Assembly: GCA_017546205.1 (NCBI GenBank)
Contig: JAFYXJ010000010.1
Location: 29,088-93,087, forward strand
Source of the DNA: Clostridia bacterium
GTDB lineage: Bacteria; Bacillota; Clostridia; Monoglobales; Monoglobaceae
Direction of reading: 5' to 3'
Length of the DNA: 64,000 bases
Below the pieces are notes generated by a model. It worked only from the letters and a program-made list of their open reading frames with translations. It searched no databases and had not been told where the DNA came from. Position numbers and translations under genes: made by a program. Below, one piece after another: positions 52,265-62,198 of this stretch (its first letter is position 1; each line of letters opens with the position of its first letter).

Positions 52265-54330
52265 TAGTCTTTTTTGCTTTCTGCAATAATTTTTTCGGTG
52301 ATTTGCTGGGGTGCATCCTGATACCGTTCAAAGGTAAAGGAGAAACTTCCCCGTGCCTGGGTCATACTTCTGAGATCGGATGCGTAAGTGTGCATCTCTG
52401 CCATAGGAATTTCGCCCTCAATCAGGGTGATGTTATCTTCCATAGGTGTCATGCCGAGCATTTGCCCCCGACGTTTGTTGATATCTCCGATGATATCGCC
52501 GGTGTAAGCATCAGGAACATAAACATTCAAGTGACCGATGGGTTCCAGAAGAACCGGACCTGCCTGTTCCATACCTGCTTTGTAGGCAAGGTTTGCAGCA
52601 ATCTTAAACGCCATTTCCGAAGAGTCCACATCATGGTAAGACCCGTCAAGCAGAGTTGCTTTCAATCCCACCATGGGATAGCCTGCCAGAATACCATGCT
52701 GCATGGATTCCTGCAAACCTTTTTCAACTGCAGGGAAGTAACCTTTGGGTACGCTTCCGCCAAAGACCTTTTCTTCAAAGACAAGACCTTCGCTGTCGGT
52801 AGGTTCAAATTCTATCCATACATGTCCGTACTGACCATGTCCACCGGATTGTTTTTTGTGTTTGCCTTCCACTTTTACCTTTTTGCGGATTGCTTCGCGG
52901 TAAGGAACTCTGGGGGTCTCAAAGGAGATTTCTACTCCAAACTTATTCTTTAACTTGCTGACAATAACATCGATGTGCTGATCGCCAAGCCCTTTTAGAA
53001 CCTGCTGTCTGGTTTCTTTGTTGTTTTCCAGAATAAAGGTTTTGTCTTCTTCCATTAATTTGACCAGACCTTGCGCAATTTTTTCTTCGTCGCCCTTTGC
53101 TTTGGGAACAACAGCCAGAGACATATTCGGCTCTACAAAATCAATACCATCTAACTGAAGAGGATGATTCAATCCGCTTAAGGTTTCTCCGGTACTGGTT
53201 TTGGTGAGTTTGGCAACGGCACCGATATCGCCGGCATTCAGCCGTTCCACCTCAATTTGTTTTTTACCTTGAACAACGTAAATCTTACCGATTTTTTCAT
53301 TGATGTCTTTATTCATGTTGTAAACGGTGGTGTCTGGTGTCATAACGCCGGAATACACCTTAAAGTAAGACAATTTTCCAACATATGGGTCAGCAATGGT
53401 CTTGAACACCAAAGCAGACAGCGGGTCGCTGACATCAATCTTAAGACGGGATTGCGCGCCGTCTTTTTTGGTTCCCATTACAAACTCGTCCTTGCTGTCC
53501 GGAGCCGGGAAATATGCATGAATGGCATTCATTAAGGAAGAAATACCCAGTTTGTAGTATGCACTTCCGCAAAGAACGGGAACAACATCGCCTGCTGCAA
53601 CACCGCTGCGCAAAGCCTCATACATCTCAGGCAGAGTAAAGGGTTCGCCGGCAAAGTATTTATCCATCAGTTCCTCGGATGTTTCAGCAACCGCCTCGTT
53701 AATCATCTCTCTCAACGATGCAAGTTCTTCTTCGATACCATCGGGCATGGGGGCGGTGACAGTACGATCACCGTCAAATTTTCTTGCTTCCTGTTCTACG
53801 ATATTAATAAAACCGGTAATCTTTTCTCCCTCACGCATGGGAAGTTGGAAAGGAGCAATTTTCTTTCCGTATTTATCTTTTAATTGTTGCAGAACATTCT
53901 GATAATTCACACGCTCGTCATCTACCTTGTTGATGAAGAAGATGCGGGGAATACCTTGTTCCTCACAGTATTGCCATGCTTTTTCTGCACCTACGGTTAA
54001 ACCGGACTTACCGCTCAGTACGATGATGGCAGCGTCCGACACACGAACGGCTTCCTGAACCTCACCTACAAAATCAAAATATCCGGGAGTGTCCAGAATA
54101 TTGAATTTTACGCCATTCCATTCGCAAGCGGCAAGAGAGGTGCCGATCGAAAATTTGCGCTTAATTTCCTCGGGATCAAAGTCCATAACTGTATTGCCTT
54201 CGGTAGTTCTACCCATCCGGTCAATGTTGCCGGAAGTGTAAAGCATAGCCTCAGCCAGCGATGTTTTACCTGAATTTCCGTGTCCTAACAGACAGAAGTT
54301 TTTGATTTTTGAAGTGTCATAAAGTTTCAA
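52264..54330 (-). CDS. elongation factor G-like GTPase (paralogue)
   Basis: The 688-residue protein has the EF-G domain order, with NKVD (GTPase G4), DTPGYFDF (G3) and C-terminal domains IV-V (GGHGQYGHVWIEFEP, RRGQMLGMTPME). Its P-loop reads GHGNSGKTSL, unlike GHIDAGKTT of ribosomal EF-G, and the opening MKLYDTSKIKNFCLLG is that of the FusA2/EF-G-like group. It may not be the main translocase; members in other bacteria act in stress or as a second EF-G. The start is TTG at 54330 with AGGAGGG upstream; a nearby ATG is out of frame. It has its own promoter and terminator. Confidence 0.9.
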   Translation of the reverse strand: MKLYDTSKIKNFCLLGHGNSGKTSLAEAMLYTSGNIDRMGRTTEGNTVMDFDPEEIKRKFSIGTSLAACEWNGVKFNILDTPGYFDFVGEVQEAVRVSDAAIIVLSGKSGLTVGAEKAWQYCEEQGIPRIFFINKVDDERVNYQNVLQQLKDKYGKKIAPFQLPMREGEKITGFINIVEQEARKFDGDRTVTAPMPDGIEEELASLREMINEAVAETSEELMDKYFAGEPFTLPEMYEALRSGVAAGDVVPVLCGSAYYKLGISSLMNAIHAYFPAPDSKDEFVMGTKKDGAQSRLKIDVSDPLSALVFKTIADPYVGKLSYFKVYSGVMTPDTTVYNMNKDINEKIGKIYVVQGKKQIEVERLNAGDIGAVAKLTKTSTGETLSGLNHPLQLDGIDFVEPNMSLAVVPKAKGDEEKIAQGLVKLMEEDKTFILENNKETRQQVLKGLGDQHIDVIVSKLKNKFGVEISFETPRVPYREAIRKKVKVEGKHKKQSGGHGQYGHVWIEFEPTDSEGLVFEEKVFGGSVPKGYFPAVEKGLQESMQHGILAGYPMVGLKATLLDGSYHDVDSSEMAFKIAANLAYKAGMEQAGPVLLEPIGHLNVYVPDAYTGDIIGDINKRRGQMLGMTPMEDNITLIEGEIPMAEMHTYASDLRSMTQARGSFSFTFERYQDAPQQITEKIIAESKKD

Positions 54331-54393
54331 ACGACAGCCCTCCTAAAAGTTATTTGTTTACAGTTTTTCTGCAAACAGATTCAATTCTCTTAT

Positions 54394-54422
54394 ATTGTAC
54401 TTGATTTTGTTTGATAAATCAA
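54394..54422 (-). promoter_or_regulatory. promoter of the EF-G-like gene
   Basis: On the minus strand TTGATT (54417-54422) and TACAAT (54394-54399) are 17 bases apart. Confidence 0.78.
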
Positions 54423-54549
54423 CCGAAAACTACACAATATTATTGCAAAAAATTAGGCGAAATGCACAATGTTTTAATTTGGTAACCAAAAACAGTCATT
54501 GTCCATATTATGTAGTAGGCGGGAAATCCGCTGTAAAAGGAGGAATACT

Positions 54550-55512
54550 ATGAACCAAAAGAATTATAACTGTCCTCAGGCTGCTGCCGCTTGCGGACAA
54601 AATACAGAAACAACAGAGGCGCAGGCAGTGTTGCAGGATGCCCGTGAAGAATGCTGCGAGGCAAGAGTGCGACGCAGCACAGATTTTAGCGATGCAGTAT
54701 GCATCAATACCAGTCAGATTTATGATTCCTGTCGGGATCGTGACTGCGTGACAGATGGGCGGGTATATCTCACCCGTGAGGGGCAGGAATTACTGGACCG
54801 TGCCATTAATGTTAAGATCAAGAGCGCAGAAATTATCTGGGTATTTACCGACGTAGAACCCTTGTCTTTCAACCGTGGTTATTTTTCGGTTGACCTGAAA
54901 TTCTTTATCTGCACCACTTTGGAAATCTTTACCGGCGTATCCAACCCGACAATAGTACGGGGACTTACAACCTATGACAAACGTGTAATTCTCTATGGTT
55001 CCGAGGGAACTACCAAATCATTCAGTTCCAAATTTAATAATGTCTGCGGAACCATTGCAGAAAGCTGGCATAAGACCAATATGCCTACCGTGACAGTTGA
55101 AGTGGTTGATCCGGTGGCATTGACAGCAAAAATTGCAGAAGGACCTTGCTCCGGCTACGGTTGCAACAATGGATGCAACTGTGACTGTGACTGCGACTGT
55201 GATTGCGGATGCGGCACAACCTTTGCAAACGGATTGTTCCCGGATGCGATTTCCGGATGCTTTGATGATGATCTGGTTGTTGACGATTGTGAAAGAAAAG
55301 TTCTGGTTACCTATGGACTTTTCTTCTTGGTTCGTCTGGAACGGGATTCTCAATTGCTGGTTGAGGCAGAAGATTTTTGTATTCCCAAGCAGGAGTGCTC
55401 CTCTGCAACAGAGGAGAGCCCGTGCTCACTCTTTAACAATATCCGCTTCCCCATTGATGAATTTTTCCCGCCTCAGAAAAAGAAAAACGATGGCTGTGGC
55501 TGCAACAAGTAA
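54550..55512 (+). CDS. Cys-rich protein with an Asp-Cys repeat, function unknown
   Basis: The 320-residue protein has conserved-looking central sequence (DCVTDGRVYLTREGQELLDRA, IKSAEIIWVFTDVEPLSFNRG, TYDKRVILYGSEGT) that I associate with an uncharacterised Clostridia family, possibly spore-coat related. Around residues 198-220 it carries CSGYGC followed by NCDCDCDCDCGCG, an Asp-Cys repeat that could bind metal. There are further Cys at both ends (CPQAAAACG, GCGCNK). It has no signal peptide or membrane helix. The ATG at 54550 has AAAGGAGGA upstream. Upstream CATATTA (54504-54510) fits a sporulation-sigma -10 form only loosely. A terminator follows. Confidence 0.72.
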   Translation: MNQKNYNCPQAAAACGQNTETTEAQAVLQDAREECCEARVRRSTDFSDAVCINTSQIYDSCRDRDCVTDGRVYLTREGQELLDRAINVKIKSAEIIWVFTDVEPLSFNRGYFSVDLKFFICTTLEIFTGVSNPTIVRGLTTYDKRVILYGSEGTTKSFSSKFNNVCGTIAESWHKTNMPTVTVEVVDPVALTAKIAEGPCSGYGCNNGCNCDCDCDCDCGCGTTFANGLFPDAISGCFDDDLVVDDCERKVLVTYGLFFLVRLERDSQLLVEAEDFCIPKQECSSATEESPCSLFNNIRFPIDEFFPPQKKKNDGCGCNK

Positions 55513-55521
55513 GAATGTGAA

Positions 55522-55558
55522 AAAAATTCCCGTAATACTTTTGTATTGCGGGAATTTT
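55522..55558 (+). terminator. intrinsic terminator after the Cys-rich gene
   Basis: AATTCCCGTAATAC and GTATTGCGGGAATT pair with one G/T pair around a four-T loop; A and T runs flank the stem. Confidence 0.9.
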
Positions 55559-55644
55559 TATGCTCTAAAATGCACAGGTTCGCATAAAATGGAATGATAT
55601 ACATGGTGAAGAATATTTTTCTGGGAAAAGTAACCCTACAAGCC

Positions 55645-55673
55645 TTGACACAGAGACAAAATTCCTTTATACT
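55645..55673 (+). promoter_or_regulatory. promoter of proS
   Basis: TTGACA (55645-55650) and TATACT (55668-55673) are 17 bases apart. I see no T-box in the short leader. Confidence 0.82.
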
Positions 55674-55725
55674 AAAGAAAGAATAAGTACATTGTGGGAT
55701 AGTGTGTCCCGGAAGGATGAGAATA

Positions 55726-57162
55726 TTGGCACAAGAGAAAAAAATGGTAGAAGAAATTACCCCTATGGGTGAAGATTTTGCACAATGGTATACGGATATT
55801 ATCAAAAAGGCTCAGCTTTGTGAATATTCCGGTGTGCGCGGTTGTATGGTGATTCAGCCTTACGGTTATGCAATATGGGAAAATATCCAGAAGGGTTTGG
55901 ATTCCCGTTTTAAGAAAACAGGAGTAGAAAATGTGTATATGCCCATGTTTATTCCTGAAAGTCTGTTGCAGAGAGAGAAAGATCATGTTGAGGGGTTTGC
56001 TCCTGAAGTTGCATGGGTCACTCACGGAGGCAGCGAAAAATTGCAGGAGCGTCTTTGTGTGCGTCCTACCTCAGAGACTCTGTTTTGTGAACATTACGCA
56101 GGAGCAATCCGTTCTTATCGGGATCTTCCCAAACTGTACAATCAATGGTGCAGCGTGGTTCGGTGGGAAAAAACTACCCGTCCATTTTTAAGAAGTGCGG
56201 AGTTTTTGTGGCAGGAAGGACATACGGCTCACGCAACGGCAGAGGATGCTCAGGAGAGAACCATCCAGATGCTGAATGTTTATGCTGATTTTTGCGAACA
56301 GGAACTGGCAATTCCAGTTATTAAGGGACAGAAAACCGAGAAAGAAAAGTTTGCCGGTGCCCATGAAACTTACACCATTGAAAGTTTGATGCATGACGGC
56401 AAAGCCCTCCAGTCCGGTACCAGCCATAATTTTGGCGACGGATTTGCTAAGGCATTTGGTATTCAGTATTTGAACGATAACAACGAACTGGCGTATGTAC
56501 ACCAAACATCTTGGGGTATGTCTACCAGAATTATTGGTGCAATCATTATGGTGCACGGTGACGATGCAGGATTGAAACTTCCGCCGCGTATTGCACCGGT
56601 GCAGGCTGTGATTGTTCCCATTGCACAACATAAAGAGGGTGTTCTGGATCGTGCCAATGCTCTGTATCAGCAGCTTTCCGAAAAGTTCCGCATGAAGTTG
56701 GATGACAGCGAAAAGTCTCCCGGCTGGAAATTCAGTGAATATGAGATGCGGGGCGTTCCGGTGAGAATTGAACTTGGACCTAAAGATATTGAAAACAATC
56801 AGGCGGTTCTGGTCAGCCGTATTGACAGAAGCAAAACTTTTGTTTCTCTCGACAACATTGAGGAAGAACTGGAAAAATTGTTAGAGAAGATTCAGGAGCA
56901 GATGCTTGAGGCTGCAAAGCAGAACCGTGAGGAAAAAACCTCTGCGGCTGTAACTTATGACGAGTTCAAGCAGATTGTGGAAGAAAAAGGCGGTTTTGTT
57001 AAAGCAATGTGGTGCGGAGACGAAGCCTGTGAAATGAAAATCAAGGAGGATACCACTGCAACATCCAGATGTATTCCCTTTGAACAGGAACAGGTAGCAG
57101 ATACCTGTGTTTGTTGCGGTAAGCCGGCAAGCAAGATGGTTTACTGGGGCAAAGCGTACTAA
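55726..57162 (+). CDS. proS: prolyl-tRNA synthetase, archaeal/short type
   Basis: This class II synthetase charges tRNA-Pro. The 478-residue protein is the shorter ProRS type without the bacterial editing insertion: [29 protein letters not shown], motif 2 [16 protein letters not shown] with [27 protein letters not shown], and a C-terminal zinc-type region [19 protein letters not shown] chose the TTG at 55726: GGAAGG lies nine bases before it, and homologues start around MAQEKKxVEE. ATG 55717 and GTG 55702 are less likely. It is a single-gene unit before cdaA. Confidence 0.94.
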   Translation: MAQEKKMVEEITPMGEDFAQWYTDIIKKAQLCEYSGVRGCMVIQPYGYAIWENIQKGLDSRFKKTGVENVYMPMFIPESLLQREKDHVEGFAPEVAWVTHGGSEKLQERLCVRPTSETLFCEHYAGAIRSYRDLPKLYNQWCSVVRWEKTTRPFLRSAEFLWQEGHTAHATAEDAQERTIQMLNVYADFCEQELAIPVIKGQKTEKEKFAGAHETYTIESLMHDGKALQSGTSHNFGDGFAKAFGIQYLNDNNELAYVHQTSWGMSTRIIGAIIMVHGDDAGLKLPPRIAPVQAVIVPIAQHKEGVLDRANALYQQLSEKFRMKLDDSEKSPGWKFSEYEMRGVPVRIELGPKDIENNQAVLVSRIDRSKTFVSLDNIEEELEKLLEKIQEQMLEAAKQNREEKTSAAVTYDEFKQIVEEKGGFVKAMWCGDEACEMKIKEDTTATSRCIPFEQEQVADTCVCCGKPASKMVYWGKAY

Positions 57163-57197
57163 AATTTGTATTAAATTTTCCGGAGGTGACCGAAAGA

Positions 57198-58061
57198 ATG
57201 TGGTTTGATAGTTTTATCCATTCCTTTATGAATCAGATGGCGGTGCTGAGAATTACCGATTTGATTGATATTCTTGCGGTTTCCTATGTGGTATATAAGG
57301 CGTTGAAATTTGTCCGTGCCACCAAAACCATGCAATTGATTAAAGGTATTGTGCTGCTTGTCATGGTGACCCAAATCAGTGCCCTTGCCAAACTGAACAC
57401 ATTGCATTATATTTTGAGTAATGTGCTTCAACTTGGGTTGATCGCATGGCTGATTATGTTCCAGCCGGAACTTCGGCGTCTTCTGGAACATGTAGGACGG
57501 AGCAGTGTGAGCAAATGGTTCAATTCCAAAGGGGAACTGGGCGAATCTGCAACACGGATGATACGGGAGATTGCCCATGGTGCACAAGCCATGGCAAACA
57601 ACCGTGTAGGTGCGTTAATTGTCATTGAAAACGAGGACAATGTTTCGAATCTTATCAGTTCCGGTATCTCGGTGCAGGCACAGGTCAGCGGAGAACTGTT
57701 GGAAAATATCTTTGTACCTAACACACCTCTCCATGATGGGGCGGTATTAATTCGAGATGAAAAGATTGAACTTGCCACCTGTGTCCTTCCTCTGTCACAG
57801 AATCCCAACATCCGTCAGGAATTGGGAACCCGTCACCGTGCAGGTATTGGTATTTCGGAAGAATCCGATGCCATTGCCATTATTGTGTCGGAAGAGACGG
57901 GACGGATTTCTGTTGCCTACAAAGGTCTTCTGGAAACCGGTTTGGATGAGGAAACCCTTCGCATACGGGTGATGCAGTTGCTCAGTTCTTCGGTGATGAA
58001 AAAAGACACCGATGCAAAATTTGACTGGAGAACCATCGTGAAAAGGGGGAAAGATGCATGA
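57198..58061 (+). CDS. cdaA: diadenylate cyclase CdaA
   Basis: CdaA makes cyclic di-AMP from two ATP, controlling potassium and osmolyte transport and wall homeostasis. The 287-residue protein has three N-terminal membrane helices (up to about residue 90) and the DAC domain with LHDGAVLIRDEK and GTRHRAGIGISEESDAIAI, the DGA and RHR motifs. I chose the ATG at 57198 with GGAGGTG upstream. The stop overlaps the cdaR start (ATGA). glmM, often third in this operon, is absent. Confidence 0.97.
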   Translation: MWFDSFIHSFMNQMAVLRITDLIDILAVSYVVYKALKFVRATKTMQLIKGIVLLVMVTQISALAKLNTLHYILSNVLQLGLIAWLIMFQPELRRLLEHVGRSSVSKWFNSKGELGESATRMIREIAHGAQAMANNRVGALIVIENEDNVSNLISSGISVQAQVSGELLENIFVPNTPLHDGAVLIRDEKIELATCVLPLSQNPNIRQELGTRHRAGIGISEESDAIAIIVSEETGRISVAYKGLLETGLDEETLRIRVMQLLSSSVMKKDTDAKFDWRTIVKRGKDA

Positions 58062-59005
58062 AAAAATTGTTTGAAGATAAAATGCTGAAAGTTCTTTCCC
58101 TGGCAATTGCGATTGTCGTCTGGCTGTACATCTTTATTATTCTGGACCCTGCTCAGGAGGTTACGGTTCGGAGTCTCCCCATTGAGTTTGTCGGAGTAGA
58201 ACAGTTAAGCAGTAACGGGCTCAGTATTGTCAGCGAATCGGATACAGAACTTTCCCTGAAAGTAAACGGAAGCCGAAAACGGATGGGGCAAAATAATATG
58301 CGTTCCATTATTGCCAAGGTGGATGTATCCTCTATTTATTCAGAGGGTACGGTTACGCTGCCGGTGCAAGTGGTTGTTCCCTTTGAAAACTTCGGTATTA
58401 CGCAGCAGGATCCTTATTCAGTCGATGTCACGGTGGAGAGAACCGTTGAAAAAACATTGGATTTGAAGATAGAAACAGAAAGTTCCCTTGCTACCGACTA
58501 TATGGCGGGGCCTATGCATACCAAGGATAAGACGGTTACAGTTAGGGGACCTCGGTCGGTCATAGGCAAAATTGCCGGTGCGGGCGTGGTTTTGAATTAC
58601 GGGAATGCGGATGTGGATATTGATGTTAAGGTTCCCATCCGGTTATACGGAAACGAAGATAAAGAAATTCTTGTCGCAGACCCTATCTGGAATCGGGTTT
58701 CTACCAATATTTCGGAAACCATGATTCATTGTACGGTAGTGAAATTAAAGAAAATAGAGGTAGAACCGGTCTTTGATACAGGTGAGGTGCTCCCCTATAG
58801 GTTGAACATCAAAACCGTACAGATTTATGGAAATGAGCAGATCACGTCCAAAGTAGATAAGATTAAAACGGAACCAATTTCTACGGAAAAGTTGACCAGC
58901 AACCAGAAGACAAAGGTCAAACTGGTGGTTCCGGAAGGGGTGAAAATACTGCAGGATATTGCTGAGGTAGAGGTAACCCTGACTGAAAAGAACAACGGGA
59001 AATAG
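58058..59005 (+). CDS. cdaR: YbbR-domain regulator CdaR
   Basis: CdaR is the membrane-anchored regulator of CdaA, acting from outside through YbbR repeats. The 315-residue protein has one N-terminal helix (about residues 11-29) and several YbbR-like repeats (VRSLPIEFVGVEQL, VTLPVQVVVPFENFG, KTVTVRGPRSVIGK, LPYRLNIKTVQIYG). Its start overlaps the cdaA stop. A 14-base gap leads to the FAD-dehydrogenase gene. Confidence 0.93.
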   Translation: MKKLFEDKMLKVLSLAIAIVVWLYIFIILDPAQEVTVRSLPIEFVGVEQLSSNGLSIVSESDTELSLKVNGSRKRMGQNNMRSIIAKVDVSSIYSEGTVTLPVQVVVPFENFGITQQDPYSVDVTVERTVEKTLDLKIETESSLATDYMAGPMHTKDKTVTVRGPRSVIGKIAGAGVVLNYGNADVDIDVKVPIRLYGNEDKEILVADPIWNRVSTNISETMIHCTVVKLKKIEVEPVFDTGEVLPYRLNIKTVQIYGNEQITSKVDKIKTEPISTEKLTSNQKTKVKLVVPEGVKILQDIAEVEVTLTEKNNGK

Positions 59006-59019
59006 AAACGGGTGATTGG

Positions 59020-60594
59020 ATGCAGATAGTGATTCATGGAATCAAAATGCCGATTCGGCACACCCTTCGCGAAGTCATTGTGGCCGCACAAGAAATTGTG
59101 CGGCTCCGTTGCATTATTGCGGAGGATTTTCGGGTGTACAAGCAGTCCATTGATGCCAGAAAGAAAGATAACATTCATTATGTTTACTCGGTTGTGGCGA
59201 AGGTCCCTGATGGTACTGTTTGTGACGGAACGGTGTTGACTTCTCTGGCGGAGGAACATGAATTGGAAATTCCCCAAAAAGCATTGGTTTCACGGCCGGT
59301 GGTTGTGGGAATGGGTCCTTGCGGTTTGTTTGCGGCGTATGTGCTCTGCAAGTCAGGAAATCCCCCTCTCTTGATTGAACGGGGAGAACCCGTTGAAAAG
59401 AGAACTGAAACCGTGCAGATGTTCTGGAATGGGGGAGAACTTAATCCTGAATCCAACATACAGTTTGGTGAGGGAGGGGCAGGAACATTTTCGGATGGGA
59501 AACTGAACACAAGAATCAGTGATCCCCGTCAACGGTATGTGCTCCACACTTTTTATCAACATGGGGGTCCGGAAGATATTTTATATAAGGCCAAGCCCCA
59601 TATCGGGACGGATAAGCTGCGGGATGTGATTGTTTCCATGCGAAATGAAATTCTGCGTATGGGTGGCGAAATTCGGTTTGATACCTGTTTAACCGGCGTG
59701 AAATATCGAGATGGTGCGGTGACAGAAATTGAGTTGAACCACAGCGAAAGTATTTCTTGTCATACCTTGATCCTTGCCATTGGACACAGTAGCAGAGATA
59801 CCTATGAAATGCTTTCTAATATGCAGATTCCCATGGAGGCAAAACCTTTTGCGGTGGGTGTTCGCGCAGAACACAGACAAGCCTTTATTAACCATGCACA
59901 GTATGGAGATGTTGCAGATGCATTACCCGCAGCAGATTATCGGCTGGTATATAACGGAAAAGACCGTAGTTGTTATTCATTCTGTATGTGCCCGGGCGGT
60001 CAGGTAGTTAATGCATCATCAGAAGAAGGGCGTCTTGTAGTCAATGGGATGAGCCATCACAGCAGAGATGGAGAGAATGCCAACAGTGCGTTGGTAGTAA
60101 CCATAAAGCCCTCTGATTTTCAAGGAAAAGGACCACTTGCAGGTGTTGGATTTCAAAGAAAATATGAAGCGTTGGCGTATGCAACGGGCGGTGCTGACGG
60201 CAGTGCTCCGGTACAGTTGATACGGGATTTTATGATTGACCGTCCTTCAATAGAACTTCTGGATGTTCATCCCAGTTTTACCGGAAGATGGAGGTTTGCA
60301 GAACTGAAACAGTGTTTACCTGATTTTGTAACGGAAACATTGAAGGAGGGGCTTGCCTCGTTTGAAAGGAAGATGAAAGGATTTTCCACGCAAGGCGGAG
60401 TTTTGACCGGAGTTGAAATGCGGACTTCCGCGCCTCTGCGGATTTTGCGGGGAGAAGATTTTCAAAGTATTGGCGTCAAAGGGCTTTATCCGGCAGGAGA
60501 AGGCGCCGGATATGCGGGCGGAATTGTCAGCGCTGCTGTGGATGGAATCCGGTGTGCTCTGGCGGTTCTGGAAAATGAGCGTAAAAAAATTTGA
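59020..60594 (+). CDS. FAD-dependent dehydrogenase (COG2509 type)
   Basis: The 524-residue flavoprotein has an N-terminal extension of about 85 residues, then the FAD site VVVGMGPCGLFAAYVL and the conserved NIQFGEGGAGTFSDGKLNTR. The stretch RVEHRQAFIN-like VRAEHRQAFINHAQY and the C-terminal GEGAGYAGGIVSAAVDG fit this family. These proteins are of unknown substrate in Firmicutes; a role in reducing or oxidising small molecules is only inferred. It is encoded with cdaAR and leads into ychF, whose promoter overlaps its stop. Confidence 0.85.
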   Translation: MQIVIHGIKMPIRHTLREVIVAAQEIVRLRCIIAEDFRVYKQSIDARKKDNIHYVYSVVAKVPDGTVCDGTVLTSLAEEHELEIPQKALVSRPVVVGMGPCGLFAAYVLCKSGNPPLLIERGEPVEKRTETVQMFWNGGELNPESNIQFGEGGAGTFSDGKLNTRISDPRQRYVLHTFYQHGGPEDILYKAKPHIGTDKLRDVIVSMRNEILRMGGEIRFDTCLTGVKYRDGAVTEIELNHSESISCHTLILAIGHSSRDTYEMLSNMQIPMEAKPFAVGVRAEHRQAFINHAQYGDVADALPAADYRLVYNGKDRSCYSFCMCPGGQVVNASSEEGRLVVNGMSHHSRDGENANSALVVTIKPSDFQGKGPLAGVGFQRKYEALAYATGGADGSAPVQLIRDFMIDRPSIELLDVHPSFTGRWRFAELKQCLPDFVTETLKEGLASFERKMKGFSTQGGVLTGVEMRTSAPLRILRGEDFQSIGVKGLYPAGEGAGYAGGIVSAAVDGIRCALAVLENERKKI

Positions 60595-60619
60595 CAAAAG
60601 AAGTTTTTTCACATATAAT
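60591..60619 (+). promoter_or_regulatory. promoter of ychF
   Basis: TTGACA (60591-60596) overlaps the stop of the flavoprotein gene, and TATAAT (60614-60619) follows with a 17-base spacer. Confidence 0.88.
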
Positions 60620-60670
60620 TCTAAGAAGGGTGTCTTTTGACGAAAGACGCAGAAAGGCAGAAATATACCA

Positions 60671-61768
60671 ATGAAATTAGGAATCGTAGGACTTCCCAAT
60701 GTAGGGAAAAGCACATTATTTAATGCAATTACACAGGCGGGCGCGGAGTCTGCCAACTATCCTTTTTGTACCATTGAACCCAATGTGGGTACAGTTTTGG
60801 TTCCGGATGAGAGAATCGATGCACTGGTTGAGATGCATCAGCCGGACAAAGTGACCTATGCAACCATTGAGTTTGTAGATATTGCCGGATTGGTAAAGGG
60901 GGCAAGCAAGGGCGAAGGATTGGGAAATAAATTTCTCTCCAATATTCGTGAAGTGGATGCCATTGTCCATGTAGTTCGTGCGTTTGAGGACCCCAACATT
61001 GTACACGTTGAGGGATCAGTAGACCCTATCCGTGATATTGAAACCATCAATCTGGAACTGATTCTTTCTGATCTTGAGATTCTGGACCGCAGAATTGACA
61101 AAACCAGAAAAGCACTCAAAGGCGGGGATAAAAAATTCCAGAGTCAACTGGACTTCTTTGAACGCCTGCATGATTTACTGGAAAGCGGAAAGACCGCACG
61201 CAGTATGGAAATGACGGAAGATGAGCTGGAAATGCTTCAGGATGTATCCCTGCTTACTTTAAAACCTGTGATTTACGCAGCCAATGTGGCAGAGGATGAT
61301 TACAGTACCGCCGAAACCGACAATCCCTTTGTGGAGAAAATTCGCGCATTTGCAAAGGAAGAAAAGTCGGGCGTTATGGTTATTTCTGCAAGAATTGAAG
61401 AAGAAATCTCTGCCCTTGACAAAGAAGAAAAACAGATGTTTCTTGAGGAACTGGGGGTTACCGAATCCGGTTTGGATAAGTTGATTAAGGCAAGTTATGA
61501 ATTGCTGGGTCTTATCAGTTATCTGACTGCCGGCAAACCGGAAGTCCGTGCGTGGACTATTACCAAAGGTACCAAGGCACCTCAGGCGGCGGGGAAAATT
61601 CACACCGATTTTGAGCGTGGTTTCATTCGGGCAGAGGTTGTAGCGTTTGACGATTTGATGGCGTGCGGAACCATGACAGCTGCAAAGGAAAAAGGATTGG
61701 TTCGCTCGGAAGGAAAAGAGTATATAGTAAAAGATGGGGATATTATTTTATTCCGTTTTAATGTATAA
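60671..61768 (+). CDS. ychF: Obg-like ATPase YchF
   Basis: YchF is a P-loop ATPase of the Obg family linked to ribosomes, oxidative stress and protein quality control. The 365-residue protein starts MKLGIVGLPNVGKSTLFNA, has VDIAGLVKGASKGEGLG, and the altered G4 ANVAED (NxxE) that switches nucleotide choice to ATP. A TGS domain closes the protein (TAGKPEVRAWTITKGTKAP). Full length and normal. A zinc-ribbon gene follows after 20 bases. Confidence 0.97.
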   Translation: MKLGIVGLPNVGKSTLFNAITQAGAESANYPFCTIEPNVGTVLVPDERIDALVEMHQPDKVTYATIEFVDIAGLVKGASKGEGLGNKFLSNIREVDAIVHVVRAFEDPNIVHVEGSVDPIRDIETINLELILSDLEILDRRIDKTRKALKGGDKKFQSQLDFFERLHDLLESGKTARSMEMTEDELEMLQDVSLLTLKPVIYAANVAEDDYSTAETDNPFVEKIRAFAKEEKSGVMVISARIEEEISALDKEEKQMFLEELGVTESGLDKLIKASYELLGLISYLTAGKPEVRAWTITKGTKAPQAAGKIHTDFERGFIRAEVVAFDDLMACGTMTAAKEKGLVRSEGKEYIVKDGDIILFRFNV

Positions 61769-61788
61769 ATTTTCAGGAGGAATGAAAA

Positions 61789-62184
61789 ATGGATTTCTTG
61801 AATCAAGTAAAAAAGACAGCAACTGATGTGGCACAAAAAGTAGCACAAAAATCAGGTGAGTTGGTAGAGGTTTCTAAAATCAAATATGAGATTTATGACC
61901 TGAACAGTGATATCAAGAAACTTTATACCGAAATCGGCAAGTTGGTTTATGCCAAAATGAAGGATAGCCATGATTTGCCCGATGAAGTTGCAATGAAATG
62001 TGAGATCATAGAAGCAAAACTTGCGTCTATTGAGGCATTGAAAAACAAAGAAAAGAATTTAAAACAACAAATTACCTGTCCTGTTTGCAAGCGTGAATGC
62101 TCCGAAGAGGATGAGGTATGTCCTTACTGCGGTGCAGATCTTGCAGTTTCTGTAGATGCAGAAATCAGAAATAACGAATTTTAA
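61789..62184 (+). CDS. coiled-coil protein with C-terminal zinc ribbon
   Basis: This 131-residue protein has a helical, coiled-coil-like first two-thirds (VKKTATDVAQKVAQKSGELV, then IYDLNSDIKKLYTEIGKLVY) and a zinc ribbon with Cys97, Cys100, Cys111 and Cys114 (CPVC...CPYCGADL); Cys104 may be an extra ligand. It resembles Firmicutes zinc-ribbon proteins of unknown function. GGAGG precedes the ATG. It lies between ychF and cmk with no terminator seen, probably in the same transcript. Confidence 0.8.
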   Translation: MDFLNQVKKTATDVAQKVAQKSGELVEVSKIKYEIYDLNSDIKKLYTEIGKLVYAKMKDSHDLPDEVAMKCEIIEAKLASIEALKNKEKNLKQQITCPVCKRECSEEDEVCPYCGADLAVSVDAEIRNNEF

Positions 62185-62198
62185 TCAGGAGAAAAACT

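Noticed and set aside
55175..55215. Short DNA repeats considered as a CRISPR or satellite
   Set aside because: They are in frame within a gene and encode the Asp-Cys repeat; there are no spacers.
55602..55685. 27-codon frame upstream of proS considered as a leader peptide
   Set aside because: It has no ribosome site and contains the proS promoter, so it is unlikely to be translated.
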